DNA of 21,246 bases, taken from IMG/VR virus record IMGVR_UViG_3300047546_002355, positions 1 to 21,246 of that record. One strand, 5' to 3'. How positions within the stretch are numbered: position 1 is the first letter of the stretch; every line of letters begins with the position of its first letter. Source of the stretch: a virus. Both the position numbers and the translations under genes were made by a program. The notes under the pieces are model-generated. The model was not told where the DNA came from, made no database searches, and saw nothing but the letters and a program-made list of their open reading frames with translations. Positions 16,201 through 21,246 of this stretch are shown here, one piece after another.

Positions 16201-16296
16201 GCATTTACTTATTACAATAATGGACTTGTTGGTATATCAACCTCTGCTAAAGTTCAAAGATATAATCCTCTCAAATACCGTAACTACGTTTCATAA
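4291..16296 (+). CDS. giant modular baseplate/tail protein in the gp7 position (4001 aa)
   Basis: One uninterrupted frame of 4001 codons. It occupies the slot of T4 gp7 (1032 residues) between gp6 and gp8, but homology to gp7 is not something I can see; the call rests on position. Residues 1-60 are helical (MAETRIKISSVVENQLPEF). A conserved-looking block follows at about 165-245 with TPGFEDR (170-176), KGTEGSFEILFRALYG and RPQDYLIQPSDAHYRVTRD, which I associate with large tail proteins of T4-like cyanophages. After that the protein is a chain of beta-rich modules, listed separately: GFP...IDSE hairpins, seven NH-type modules, at least fourteen GxGY motifs, a YHYH-like domain (about 1240-1360), three tandem HDG modules (about 2560-2960) and two IND hairpins (around 3250 and 3542). 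The C-terminus has YGEYSWGRLHNL and ends KYRNYVS. It has no membrane segment, signal peptide or catalytic motif. It is most likely a fibrous or plate-like peripheral wedge protein that displays adhesive modules. There is no ribosome site; the start is four bases after gp6. Confidence 0.85.
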   Translation: MAETRIKISSVVENQLPEFVKDEFPLVSEFLKQYYLSLESQGSTYDLISNLDQYVKVDNLSNLIDSTTLTSKVSFFDTTINVSSTAGFPNSYGLLLIDSEVITYTRKTATSFIGCIRGFSGTTSLDNSSNPDELVFTDSAVQEHSSSATVKNLSILFLQKFFTKLKTQVTPGFEDRTLFSGLNDGLFIKQAADFYSSKGTEGSFEILFRALYGKDVTVIRPQDYLIQPSDAHYRVTRDLVVENINGNINQLVNRTVYQDESSFLAKARGTVTQVERIQRANKDYYVLSLDIGYQRDIDVDGTIFGEFSIHPKTLCITSIKDVDSSVGGFTPSSTSLDVDSTVGFPQSGKLIVDLENGSQITITYTDKTLTQFLNCSGITQEIPSGTEIKSNFYAYGYDDSQQIVKFRVTGVLSDIELQNQNSSFSAGDPIKIKTLGDEIEEYKFNNWFFNVSTSYTTKSVELLDSSNNSYALNFYDEHSFVIGDRVSILPSFGRPGTEVFGTVISYRNKRSITVSGQGSLNSNQVYDVTKILSRFDSSNYPTLSKYTTNVQNVYADDEKSLYVASPSLPTYLNQKVTVNDRSVTFSGTFSGNNLTIQNHPFYTGDAVYYRSNGTGNNLGIPDGFYFVKKINSSTIQLSKSRANLYANKIVSVSGTVSNNKLEFSSFVSDSTLKTKQLEPQKLIRKVSTPVDDENQFQTLPGSTGILVNGVELLNYKSSSNIFYGPIEEITVTSPGSGYDIINPPVLQISDAVGSGATAYCNVKGNLDRIDVVDGGFDYLEEPKITISGGNGSLAEAKANLISFDHYVTFNASPTSGAINATTGQISFISDHKFRDYEQVVYDPQGQKVVGGLSTNSSYFVSVIDSTSIKLHSTYSDSILGVNTVSVANNGIGIQRFKSSNKKRKIGSITVTNPGSGYENKKRTSTVSGINTASNIINIQNHGYQNAEVLTYNFTESSVVGLSSTSTYYVTKVDDDNFKLSLVGTSTTQPININYVTKNYVDLIGAGGGIHIFNYEPITVTASGSIGVSTLTGQNFNAVLQPVFRGSIESVHVQNGGNNFGSDDILNYNRQPEFLLLNGSGSQLTPVINNGSIVDVIINDPGINYNSAPNIIVHGSGSGALLTPIVSNGTITSVNVVFGGIGYLDSDTSLEVIPAGQSAKFECSIKSWNINLFERFLQTNQITNDDGILEDSFSGFGIQYFHLYSPRKLRSSVLATRYKDGQIFYQPDLQIVNGREVVSNAHSPIIGWAYDGNPIYGPYGYSSITGGSVRSMVSGYQLKLKPNRPSTTLYPAGFFVDDYEFIGNGDLDENNGRFCVTPEYPNGVYAYFTTINSGDVESVGVFRNYKLPVFPYFIGNTYKSKPEGFNFLKSSNQSDIDINQTNWLRNTTPYNITKSNSGYQFLYNPNKIREQISHVKSVSSGTISSVGILTGGRGYQVNDKVIFKDTDLSSKKPVASVSFVKGKTVSSVSVATSELSNLEFYPSGNGYVAFSTTPHYFNNRDIVTFTSDFENSQTETISNSINSLVVSTGIGSTVYTGLVTYFNVIGNLSETFIKENDIYQILNERVKILNIDAPSSRVRVLRNIGETTGISTYSVGVAITEVTRKLYIDLNIQNDYDYKLNKELYFNPSESLGIGTTSGPGVATTLTFSNPGVGATQISIPTRSIYIPNHQLTSGDELIYSSNGGNQISISTDGISSYQLSENSVVYATRLTSDLIGISSYRVGLGTTGYYAGISTSANLLYFTNLGSGEIHSFTTNYQSILIGNISKNEATVSTASTHGLKLGDSVIVNVISGISTQISVSYDDYNRRAVINKLNFLASAVDIARNTITIPNHGLYTSQKVIYTSTAPSGGLSNEGIYYVIVVDKNTIKLSNNYYYSSRVERNEVNITSSSDGSISSINPSINLTNKNTLIFDVSSPTLSFLNSGILYSAFDLDFYTDSNFKFPFEFTNSSNVEIIKTGRVGIDTNATVTLKVNDSTPRKLYYKLTPTNLEIIPTVKEEIIVDDEIIDNSSINIKESIYSGNQVISGIASTAFTYLLSSTPERSSYNQENSSISYITNSTSAYGEIESISTNYGGLNLKSIPEIIDVSSKFGSGEVLELSTDSIGKVIKTTIDDIGFGYSNDYSVRPTAKLPDVIKVTPQASFKSIGIASVGKGYSIAPDLVVLDGLANKVVSDVDLRYNLDSKTVTILKNTKSINNVTPIIIPVNNNNGVGISSIRFIPSSKDVVVTLGSSFSNVSDFPFNVGDKVLIENTSVGVGSTGKGYNSSNYNYTLFTVVNTDPNIGGVGATVSYNISNYLSDGEVPGTFNVANSSGRIIPQKHFPIFNVVLEKNTFNKGETVFSNESSGTVVDWNEITETLKVSTNNTFSVGELITGRTSTSSGLIGNITISRSNYVVGSASTVVKGWQTETGFLDNQFQRVHDNDYYQYFSYSLKSQISVDTWNDAVSNLNHTAGFKRFSDLVVESSPVISGINTEQNLGDVSGIADLSRSIDLNCVYDFDLVTENNFIVDGSSRSDEILFGSRVLQDYIESVGNRVLLIDDISDEFNSNPRSTQFSIVDTFRLDSRSVKYLTFVKDRRFTSQKQVSIVSLVHDGSTAYINQYGGVDTYYDMGSFDFSITGLDGHLLFYPTKSTINDYDVSTISFDIRDSITSIGSTNLGDTVFVGSATTNIPSGTSSAITIVGIASTYRSSKVLVQIGATNSSYHQFEEFTVLHDGTNIILQEYGQLNTVHLESDSTLGLGTYHAYYSGSNINIDLIPYTTTSIQYNVNSARVSISSTLSVGVGTEVFNDARIQSSYIAISSTPTPGITTVASYSSTYEGCYYIVSAEDLTNNQYQVSEVIVVDADNEAYITEFGIIQTGSSIGLIGATVNSSGNVDLTFTANANTDVQVRVYQNPIGLVNSSIANRTIDFTNAFIRTGYGFYTGSETDVKRAFGLTHKQKPIFERYFDGSNSDIVSVTNNTITIPEHFFITGEKVIYSFAGAGTTQAIGIATTTISGVGSTDKLPSSLYIVKESDLKVRVAASASDALRNPPNVLDITTVGIGTSHRFVSTNQNARVLIGIDNLIQSPIVATSVTTTASKEVSIVDDRLTFSGITSFFGGDLVKVDDEIMRVDSVGFGSTNVVLIQRAWMGTGIATHAVNSTITKVNGDFNIVGNTINFVTAPYGPTPIGSTTNPPDSRDFVGVETHSTFSGRSFIRSGILNGDSEPYSHNYIFDDISSGFNGTNNTFTLKSNRSNISGFSTSNAIILINDIFQGPARVGAIQIVGDYDLSENTGITSITFTGSISSTSYDINTSNLPLGGVIVSVGSTSGLGYQPLVSAGGTATVSIAGTISLISIGNSGSGYRSGIQTVNVGVATSSTGIPNITYIGIATVVNGHVTGVAITNPGTGYTTTNPPIVIFDDPLSYSNIPLVYSSSSSGLGTAATADIVVGQGSSVISFEIRNTGYGYGQGQVLTVAIGGTTGIPTDTSVSFREFQIIVEETFTDEFTGWTIGDLQVIDPIDSLFDGEKTTFPIKINGEQTTIRSRRGSNIEVKANLLIFINDILQVPDVSYIFNGGSIITFKEAPKVGDTSKILFYRGTGDVDTINVDLLETVKEGDTLRIDSDIARFKEDTRLVTDVVSTDVVETNVYPGPGLTQDETFARPVVWCRQTEDKIINGQEVGKDRILYEPLITPTSNIIQNISVASTQIFVESVKTFFDSADEYLQNGTSEAPQKKVIIISQDQLVAAAATAIVSVGGTISSIVISDGGVGYSTNPVVIIENPVGLGTTQRATATSTISVGGTVSSIAVSNPGAGYTTSNSPVVLIAPPDISREVIDVVSYDGDFGIISGIKTTSVGVASTGIVFDLFIPKNSFLRDTTINSVGIATTGVSGIQTGYYFMIFNSNIGFGLTSLTQSGSVVGVGTSFIDNVYEVASVSIGQTDVVGVGLTYVAKVTVSVSNYNGLSGLGYSNFYGEYSWGRLHNLTRNDAKAFTYYNNGLVGISTSAKVQRYNPLKYRNYVS
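8008..8370 (+). other. YHYH-like domain inside the giant protein
   Basis: Residues 1240-1360 match the YHYH domain family in order: GWAYDGNPIYGPYGY (1246-1260), DENNGRFCVTPEYPNG (1307-1322) and FPYFIGNTYK (1349-1358). The name-giving Y-H-Y-H is here Y1324-A1325-Y1326-F1327, so both histidines are missing. The family's biochemical role is not established. In this phage setting the domain is probably structural or adhesive. Confidence 0.75.
11970..13060 (+). repeat. three tandem HDG-type modules of about 120-130 residues
   Basis: Three adjacent modules carry the aligned segments SLVHDGSTAYINQYG, TVLHDGTNIILQEYG and IVVDADNEAYITEFG. The anchor residues are H2591, H2713 and D2843, spaced 122 and 130 residues apart. 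Each is preceded by an S-x-x-Y or K-x-L-x-F-V type strand and followed by a glycine-rich strand series. The third copy has lost the HDG. Outer boundaries are approximate. This looks like old tandem duplication within the gene. Confidence 0.65.
15490..15718 (+). repeat. imperfect tandem duplication with a 132-nt offset
   Basis: Residues from S3735 (SVGGTISSIVISDGGVGY) and from S3779 (SVGGTVSSIAVSNPGAGY) are near copies 44 residues apart, and the match is also visible in the DNA. Each carries one GxGY motif followed by a proline and V/I-V-x-I strand. This is the most recent-looking duplication in the gene, and it shows how the repeats probably spread. Confidence 0.65.
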
Positions 16297-16299
16297 ATA
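16293..16299 (+). promoter_or_regulatory. putative late promoter for gp8 and the DUF4815 gene
   Basis: ATAAATA overlaps the TAA stop of the giant gene (16294-16296) and ends 17 bases before the gp8-like ATG at 16317. It is the best match in the window to the T4 late box. The leader is AT-rich without a Shine-Dalgarno sequence. It would allow gp8 to be made independently of the 12-kb upstream gene. Confidence 0.55.
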
Positions 16300-16316
16300 G
16301 ATAAAAAACTCATAAA

Positions 16317-17870
16317 ATGTCTGCAATTATAACTGATCAATTAAGAATACTGAATGCCAAGAGTTTTGTTTCTGTAGCAACCTCTTCTTCAAATTCTTAT
16401 TATGCTTTTGTAGGTCTTCCCAATGCAAATGATTATTCATCTACTTGGGACGTAACTCCTCCAGCACCAAAGGATAACTTTGATCAGGAGAATGATTATT
16501 GGGATACAATGATTGCTCTTAAAAAAATTGGAGAAGATGATGTAAAGCAAGTTGTTCGCAAAGTCACTTGGCAGTCAGGAACAACTTATGACATGTATCG
16601 TCATGACATTAGTAGAACTAATACTTCCAAACCTTCTGGGGCAACTAGTTTATATTCTGCAAATTATTATGTCGTAAACAGTGATTATAAGGTTTATATT
16701 TGTTTGCAGAATGGCACTTCTCCAGAAAATCCAGAAGGAAGACCCTCACTTGATGAACCAACTTTTGTTGATTTAGAACCAAGATCTGCTGGAACAAGTG
16801 GTGATGGGTATCTTTGGAAGTATCTCTACACCATCAAACCAAGTGATATTATCAAATTTGATTCTATTAACTTCATTCCTGTTCCTAAGAATTGGGAAAC
16901 TAGCACTGAGAATGCTTCAGTTAGAAATAATGCAGCAACTAGTGGTCAGTTAAAGATTGTCACTATTACTAATCGTGGCGTTGGTCTTGGAACTGCTAAT
17001 AGAACTTACACTAGAGTGCCTATTAAAGGTGATGGTAGTGGAGCCGAGTGCACTATTACTGTTAACAATGATTCAAAGGTAGAGTCGGTTGTAATTTCTA
17101 AAGGTGGATCTGGATATACTTATGGTACTGTTGATATTGCTGCAGGTAATGTCCCCTCTGGTACAACAGCACCTGTTTTTAACGTCATTATTCCACCTCA
17201 AGGAGGTCATGGAGCAGACATTTATAGAGAATTAGGTGCTTATAATGTAATTGTTTATTCTAGAATTGAAAATGATTTAGAAAATCCAGATTTTATTACC
17301 GGTAATCAGATTGCCAGAGTTGGTCTTGTAGAAAATCCAGAGGCATATAATTCTTCTTCTGTTTTAACCTTAAGTAAAGCAAGTGCAGTTGGAGCAATAA
17401 AGTTATCTGGAATTGGATACAGTAGTGCTTCATTCCCAGCAGATAGCAGAATTACACAAACTATTGGAGTTGGATCTACTGCTGTTGGTAGAGTTATTTC
17501 ATATGATCAAAATACAGGAGTCTTAAAATACTGGCAAGATAGATCTCTTGCGGGTTTTAATACAAATGGAACTGCAAATATAAATCCAACTTATGGATTT
17601 AATCTGAACAGATTTACATCTACAGTAGGAACTGGTGGAACAACTACTATTGTTGGAACAGTCAATTCTCTCACTATTGATACAAACTTCACAGGTATAT
17701 CTACCGTAATAAATAATAGAACATACTATTTGGGTCAATCATTCTCGTCGGGTGTATCAAATCCAGAAGTCAAGAAATACTCTGGAAATATCATTTATGT
17801 TGATAATAGACCTTCGATAACTAGATCATCAAATCAAAAAGAAGATATCAAAGTCATTTTGCAATTCTAA
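16317..17870 (+). CDS. 8: gp8-like baseplate wedge subunit with a beta insertion
   Basis: This 517-residue protein sits where T4 has gp8 (334 residues), a wedge protein that bridges the inner and outer baseplate. Family-like features are the N-terminus with AIITDQLRILNAKSFV and YYAFVG, a central DMYRHDIS and YYVVNSDYKVYICLQNG region, TSGDGYLWKYLYTI, the turn IPPQGGHGADIYRELGA (292-308), and the C-terminal IIYVDNRPSITRSSNQKEDI, ending in a strand VILQF. The extra length over T4 comes largely from beta-rich parts: one GxGY module (VVISKGGSGY, Y267) and a stretch near 380-470 with IGVGSTAVG and GTGGTTTIVG that resembles the giant protein. A late promoter precedes it and the DUF4815 gene starts six bases after its stop. 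It has no Shine-Dalgarno sequence. Confidence 0.8.
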   Translation: MSAIITDQLRILNAKSFVSVATSSSNSYYAFVGLPNANDYSSTWDVTPPAPKDNFDQENDYWDTMIALKKIGEDDVKQVVRKVTWQSGTTYDMYRHDISRTNTSKPSGATSLYSANYYVVNSDYKVYICLQNGTSPENPEGRPSLDEPTFVDLEPRSAGTSGDGYLWKYLYTIKPSDIIKFDSINFIPVPKNWETSTENASVRNNAATSGQLKIVTITNRGVGLGTANRTYTRVPIKGDGSGAECTITVNNDSKVESVVISKGGSGYTYGTVDIAAGNVPSGTTAPVFNVIIPPQGGHGADIYRELGAYNVIVYSRIENDLENPDFITGNQIARVGLVENPEAYNSSSVLTLSKASAVGAIKLSGIGYSSASFPADSRITQTIGVGSTAVGRVISYDQNTGVLKYWQDRSLAGFNTNGTANINPTYGFNLNRFTSTVGTGGTTTIVGTVNSLTIDTNFTGISTVINNRTYYLGQSFSSGVSNPEVKKYSGNIIYVDNRPSITRSSNQKEDIKVILQF

Positions 17871-17876
17871 AGAATT

Positions 17877-20800
17877 ATGCCACAGGAAACTAACCTCAAC
17901 GTCTCTCCATACTTTGACGATTTTGATCCGGCAAAAAATTATTACAAGGTTTTATTTAAACCTGGATATCCTGTTCAGGCTCGTGAATTAACGGGATTAC
18001 AATCAACCCTTCAAAATCAAATTGAACAGTTTGGTAATCATATTTTCCGAGAAGGGTCAGTTGTGATTCCTGGTGGAATTAATTATCTAAGGCAAGTCCC
18101 TGCAGTCATTCTTGAAAATACTTTTAATAATGTAGATGTAGATGGATATATCGATAATCTTCTCAACAAGGTTATAGTAGGTCAAGATTCTGGGGTTAAG
18201 GCAAAAGTAATTTACATTTTAAAGAAAAATAGTGCAGATAACAATAATACAAATACAGTACTTTATTTAAATTATTTAAATACCAGCACAAATGGCAATA
18301 GTTCATTTAGTGATGCTGAGAATTTATTAACTGAGGAAACTGTATCTCCAGGATTTACTGAAATAACTCCGATACAAGCAAATCAAGCATTTGCAACTAC
18401 AATAAACACTCAAGCATCTATTTCAGGATCCATGGTGATCTTGTCTGAAGGTGTTTATTTCTTAAGAGGCACGTTTGTCAATGTAAATTCTCAAACATTA
18501 ATACTTGATTATAATTATAATTTTTCCAATTACAAAGTTGGACTTAGAATATTTGAAGAGGTTGTAAATTCTGATATTGACGAATCTTTAGTTGATAACG
18601 CTAAAGGATTTTCAAATTATGCTGCGCCTGGTGCGGATAGATTAAAAATTACAGCAAATTTAGAAAAATTAGAGATTAATGATACTAGTGCTGATAATTT
18701 TGTAGAACTTTTAAGAGTTGAATCTGGACAAATATCTAGAAAAAACACAAATACTCAATATAACGAATTATCTGACGAATTTGCAAGAAGAACATATGAT
18801 GAGTCTGGAGACTATTACATAAAACCATTGAAAGTTGAAATTAAAAATTCACTAAATGATGGAAAAGGTAATGATGGAATTTTTAATGAAGGTCAATTAA
18901 CATATCAAAATAGTGTCCCTTCAGATGATCTTGGTTGCTATAAAATATCTCCAGGAAAGGCATATGTTAAGGGTTATGAAGTAGAATTATTGTCTTCTAC
19001 TATAGCAGACTTTGAAAAACCAAGAACTACAAAAACTCTCAATAATCAAAGCATCATATATTCCACTGGTGCAACATATTCTCTCAATAGAGTATATGGA
19101 TCACCATCCGTTGGAATTTCTACTTATGTGGTTAGTCTGAGAGATTCTAGAGTTGGTTCTAGTCAGTTTTCGGCATCAGGGAAAGAAATTGGAGTTGCTA
19201 GGGCATATGACTTTGCTTTAGAGTCTGGTTCTTACGATTCTATTCTTCCAAACACTAATCAGTGGGAAATTTCTCTTTATGATATTCAAACTTACACAGA
19301 AATTTCTTTAAATGAACCAATCACATTAACCACTCCAACTTTTATTAAAGGAAAAGCAACTGGAGCTACCGGATTCCTAAGATATGATGTAAATAATTCT
19401 GGAATTCTTACCGCATATAACACAAAAGGAACTTTTGCGAAAGGTGAGAAATTCATATTTGATGGAATAGAGAATAATAGAGTTGCAACCGCAATTACAT
19501 CTTATGGAACTGGAGATGTAAAATCTTTGTATGGAATTGTCGGATCTGCATCAACATTTACCGCAGATACAAGACAGTATTCATCGGTAAATGTTGGTCT
19601 TGTTAATATTACACCCGTTTCATCTGGAATTTCTACAGTAACTTCTTCAGATTTTACTTTTGTTGGAGTCGCAACTGCTGGAAATTTGGTTTCCTTCTCT
19701 AATGTTGGATTAACAACATCTGTTTTTGCTAGGGTTGTTTCAGTATCAGAGAAAAGCATTACTATTTCCGGAGTTACAACAGTAACAGGAATTTGTGAAG
19801 GTGCATTGCCAACCACAAGTATTAATCCATCTGATTTTACTATCCTCAAATCAAGATTCTTAAACTCATCCGATAACACCTTATATACACCACTTGGCAA
19901 AAAATATATTTCTTCAGTAGATCTTTCAGATTCTCAACTTGTTATTAGAAAGCAGTTTAATGTTACAATTTCATCAAACTCTTTAACGGTATCTCCAACA
20001 GAAATTTTATCGAATGAGGTATTTTTACCTTTTGATGAAGAGAGATATGTTTTAATTAGAAATGATGGCAGTACAGAACCACTAAGTTCTGATCAATTTG
20101 TATTTACTTCTGGTGGTAGAGAACTCACCATTAATGGTCTCCAATCAAATGGTACAGCAAGATTAATTGCAACTTTACAGAAAACAAATGTCAAGGCAAG
20201 AGTAAAAAATAAAAATAGAGTTAACTCCACAATTATCAATAAATCAATCTATAACTACTCTGGGACAAATAGTGGCATTGGTAATACTACTAATAATGAT
20301 GGTTTGACTTTTGGCAATTATCCATATGGAACTAGAGTTCAAGATGATGAATTGTGTTTAAATATGCCAGAAGTAACTAAAGTATATGCTGTTTTTGAAT
20401 CTTCAGGAATACAAAATCCAACGGCCCCAACAATTCTTTTACAGAATATTTCTTCCACTTCAGCAACAACTTCCGAAATAATTATTGGTGAAGAAATAAT
20501 AGGATCGGAAAGTGGTAATGTTGCAATTTGTTTGGAAAAACCAACATCACTTTCTATTAATTATGTTAGTTTGAATGATCTGGGATTCAATGAGGGTGAA
20601 AGTGTAACGTTTAAAGAATCAGGAATTACTGCTGTAATTAATACTATTACTTCAGGATCTAATGATATCAAAAATAATTACACTGTAGATAATGGACAAA
20701 GAAGTACTATTTTAGATTACTCCAGGTTAATCAAAAAACCAAATGTAGCTGCTCCAAGTAAAAAATTAAAAATATATTTTGAATCAGCTTACATTCCAAC

Positions 20801-21246
20801 ATCAGATTCTGGGGATATTACTGTCGTAGATTCTTATAATCAATTTGATTATTGTGATTTGCAATCGGTAGATTTGAATAGAACATCAGACATAATCGAC
20901 ACTAGACCAATAGTTGATCAATTTGATCCTAATTCTACCACTAGATCTCCCTTTGAATTTTATGGCAGATCTTTTGATGGATCACAAAACTCATCTTTAA
21001 ATGTTTTAGCATCAGATGAGGCTGTAATTTGCAATTATTCATTCTATCTGGGAAGAATTGATAGAATATATTTAAGTTCTCAAACTAGTAATTCAAGGTT
21101 ATCTGATAGTAATTTTAGATTGCCTGTAATTTTAGTAAAACAAGGATCCCCATCAGAAAATCCACAACTCCCTGATGAAATTTCAGATGGAATTGAGATT
21201 GCAAGAGTTACATTACCACCATATCTTTGCAATCTAGAAAATGCAT
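17877..21246 (+). CDS. DUF4815-family tail structural protein (3' end outside the window)
   Basis: The frame is open from the ATG at 17877 to the window end with 1123 complete codons and no stop. The N-terminus has the DUF4815 pattern: LNVSPYFDDFDPAKNYYKVL, then FKPGYPVQARELTGLQ and a helix reaching FGNHIFREGSVVIPGG (about residues 7-67). Further family marks are DEFARRTYDESGDYYIKP (300-317), ISPGKAYVKGYEVE (357-369), TVDNGQRSTILDYSRL (from D938) and YLGRIDRIYL (from about 1058). A central insertion-like stretch carries KGKATGATGF and KGEKFIFDG motifs, like modules in the giant protein. In T4 this place holds gp9/gp10, the peripheral proteins linking the tail fibres. A peripheral fibre-connecting or fibre role is inferred, not shown. 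The start is six bases after gp8 with no ribosome site. The true length is unknown. Confidence 0.85.
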   Translation, partial: MPQETNLNVSPYFDDFDPAKNYYKVLFKPGYPVQARELTGLQSTLQNQIEQFGNHIFREGSVVIPGGINYLRQVPAVILENTFNNVDVDGYIDNLLNKVIVGQDSGVKAKVIYILKKNSADNNNTNTVLYLNYLNTSTNGNSSFSDAENLLTEETVSPGFTEITPIQANQAFATTINTQASISGSMVILSEGVYFLRGTFVNVNSQTLILDYNYNFSNYKVGLRIFEEVVNSDIDESLVDNAKGFSNYAAPGADRLKITANLEKLEINDTSADNFVELLRVESGQISRKNTNTQYNELSDEFARRTYDESGDYYIKPLKVEIKNSLNDGKGNDGIFNEGQLTYQNSVPSDDLGCYKISPGKAYVKGYEVELLSSTIADFEKPRTTKTLNNQSIIYSTGATYSLNRVYGSPSVGISTYVVSLRDSRVGSSQFSASGKEIGVARAYDFALESGSYDSILPNTNQWEISLYDIQTYTEISLNEPITLTTPTFIKGKATGATGFLRYDVNNSGILTAYNTKGTFAKGEKFIFDGIENNRVATAITSYGTGDVKSLYGIVGSASTFTADTRQYSSVNVGLVNITPVSSGISTVTSSDFTFVGVATAGNLVSFSNVGLTTSVFARVVSVSEKSITISGVTTVTGICEGALPTTSINPSDFTILKSRFLNSSDNTLYTPLGKKYISSVDLSDSQLVIRKQFNVTISSNSLTVSPTEILSNEVFLPFDEERYVLIRNDGSTEPLSSDQFVFTSGGRELTINGLQSNGTARLIATLQKTNVKARVKNKNRVNSTIINKSIYNYSGTNSGIGNTTNNDGLTFGNYPYGTRVQDDELCLNMPEVTKVYAVFESSGIQNPTAPTILLQNISSTSATTSEIIIGEEIIGSESGNVAICLEKPTSLSINYVSLNDLGFNEGESVTFKESGITAVINTITSGSNDIKNNYTVDNGQRSTILDYSRLIKKPNVAAPSKKLKIYFESAYIPTSDSGDITVVDSYNQFDYCDLQSVDLNRTSDIIDTRPIVDQFDPNSTTRSPFEFYGRSFDGSQNSSLNVLASDEAVICNYSFYLGRIDRIYLSSQTSNSRLSDSNFRLPVILVKQGSPSENPQLPDEISDGIEIARVTLPPYLCNLENA

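Noticed and set aside
4291-16296. Several genes fused by missed stops or assembly error
   Set aside because: Modules of the same families recur from residue 590 to 3800 with uniform base and codon use, and there is no internal ribosome site or frame disruption, so a single long gene is the simpler reading.
19502-19900. 132-codon open frame on the minus strand
   Set aside because: It lies wholly inside the DUF4815 gene, antisense to a well-supported frame. Its Val/Thr/Glu/Pro-rich translation is what the opposite strand of such Ser/Thr/Val-coding DNA gives. It has no ribosome site or promoter.

Overview
The window looks like part of the tail/baseplate region of a T4-like marine cyanophage (a contractile-tailed phage of Synechococcus or Prochlorococcus). 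The evidence is the block gp25, gp6, giant protein, gp8-like, DUF4815-type protein, all on the plus strand; AT-rich coding with short AT-rich gaps; and T4-type late promoter motifs (TAAATA core). The host assignment is inferred from resemblance to known cyanophage proteins and not from any host marker. No tRNA, CRISPR array, insertion sequence, integrase or minus-strand gene is supported, and no stretch over 300 bases lacks a gene.

Bases 1-92 hold the tail of an upstream gene whose frame cannot be settled. Bases 93-1146 are a tightly coupled trio: a GT-A-type glycosyltransferase-like protein, a 48-residue acidic protein and a 46-residue very basic protein, joined by TAATG stop/start overlaps. 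A hairpin with a T tract (1152-1187) ends this group. A late promoter motif lies across the end of its left arm and its loop. Two overlapping hypothetical genes follow (1188-1950).

Bases 1975-21246 are baseplate/tail structure. gp25 (133 aa) and gp6 (636 aa) are clear baseplate wedge homologues. Next comes a single 4001-codon gene, more than half the window, in the position T4 uses for gp7. Its N-terminus is a conserved tail-protein-like region; the rest is a mosaic of small beta-rich modules, most in several copies, with one YHYH-like domain. A gp8-like wedge protein and a DUF4815-family structural protein (running off the window end) follow. Some modules of the giant protein recur in these two neighbours, which suggests a shared pool of adhesive or scaffold modules in one baseplate periphery.

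Expression: three late promoter motifs (before 1188, 1975 and 16317) lie 17-21 nt upstream of a start codon. Two of them reuse the stop codon of the preceding gene as part of the promoter. The structural genes have no visible Shine-Dalgarno sequence, while two of the small genes have strong ones. I see no complete undescribed system. The most unusual items are the repeat-built giant protein and the promoter inside a terminator hairpin directly before a start codon.
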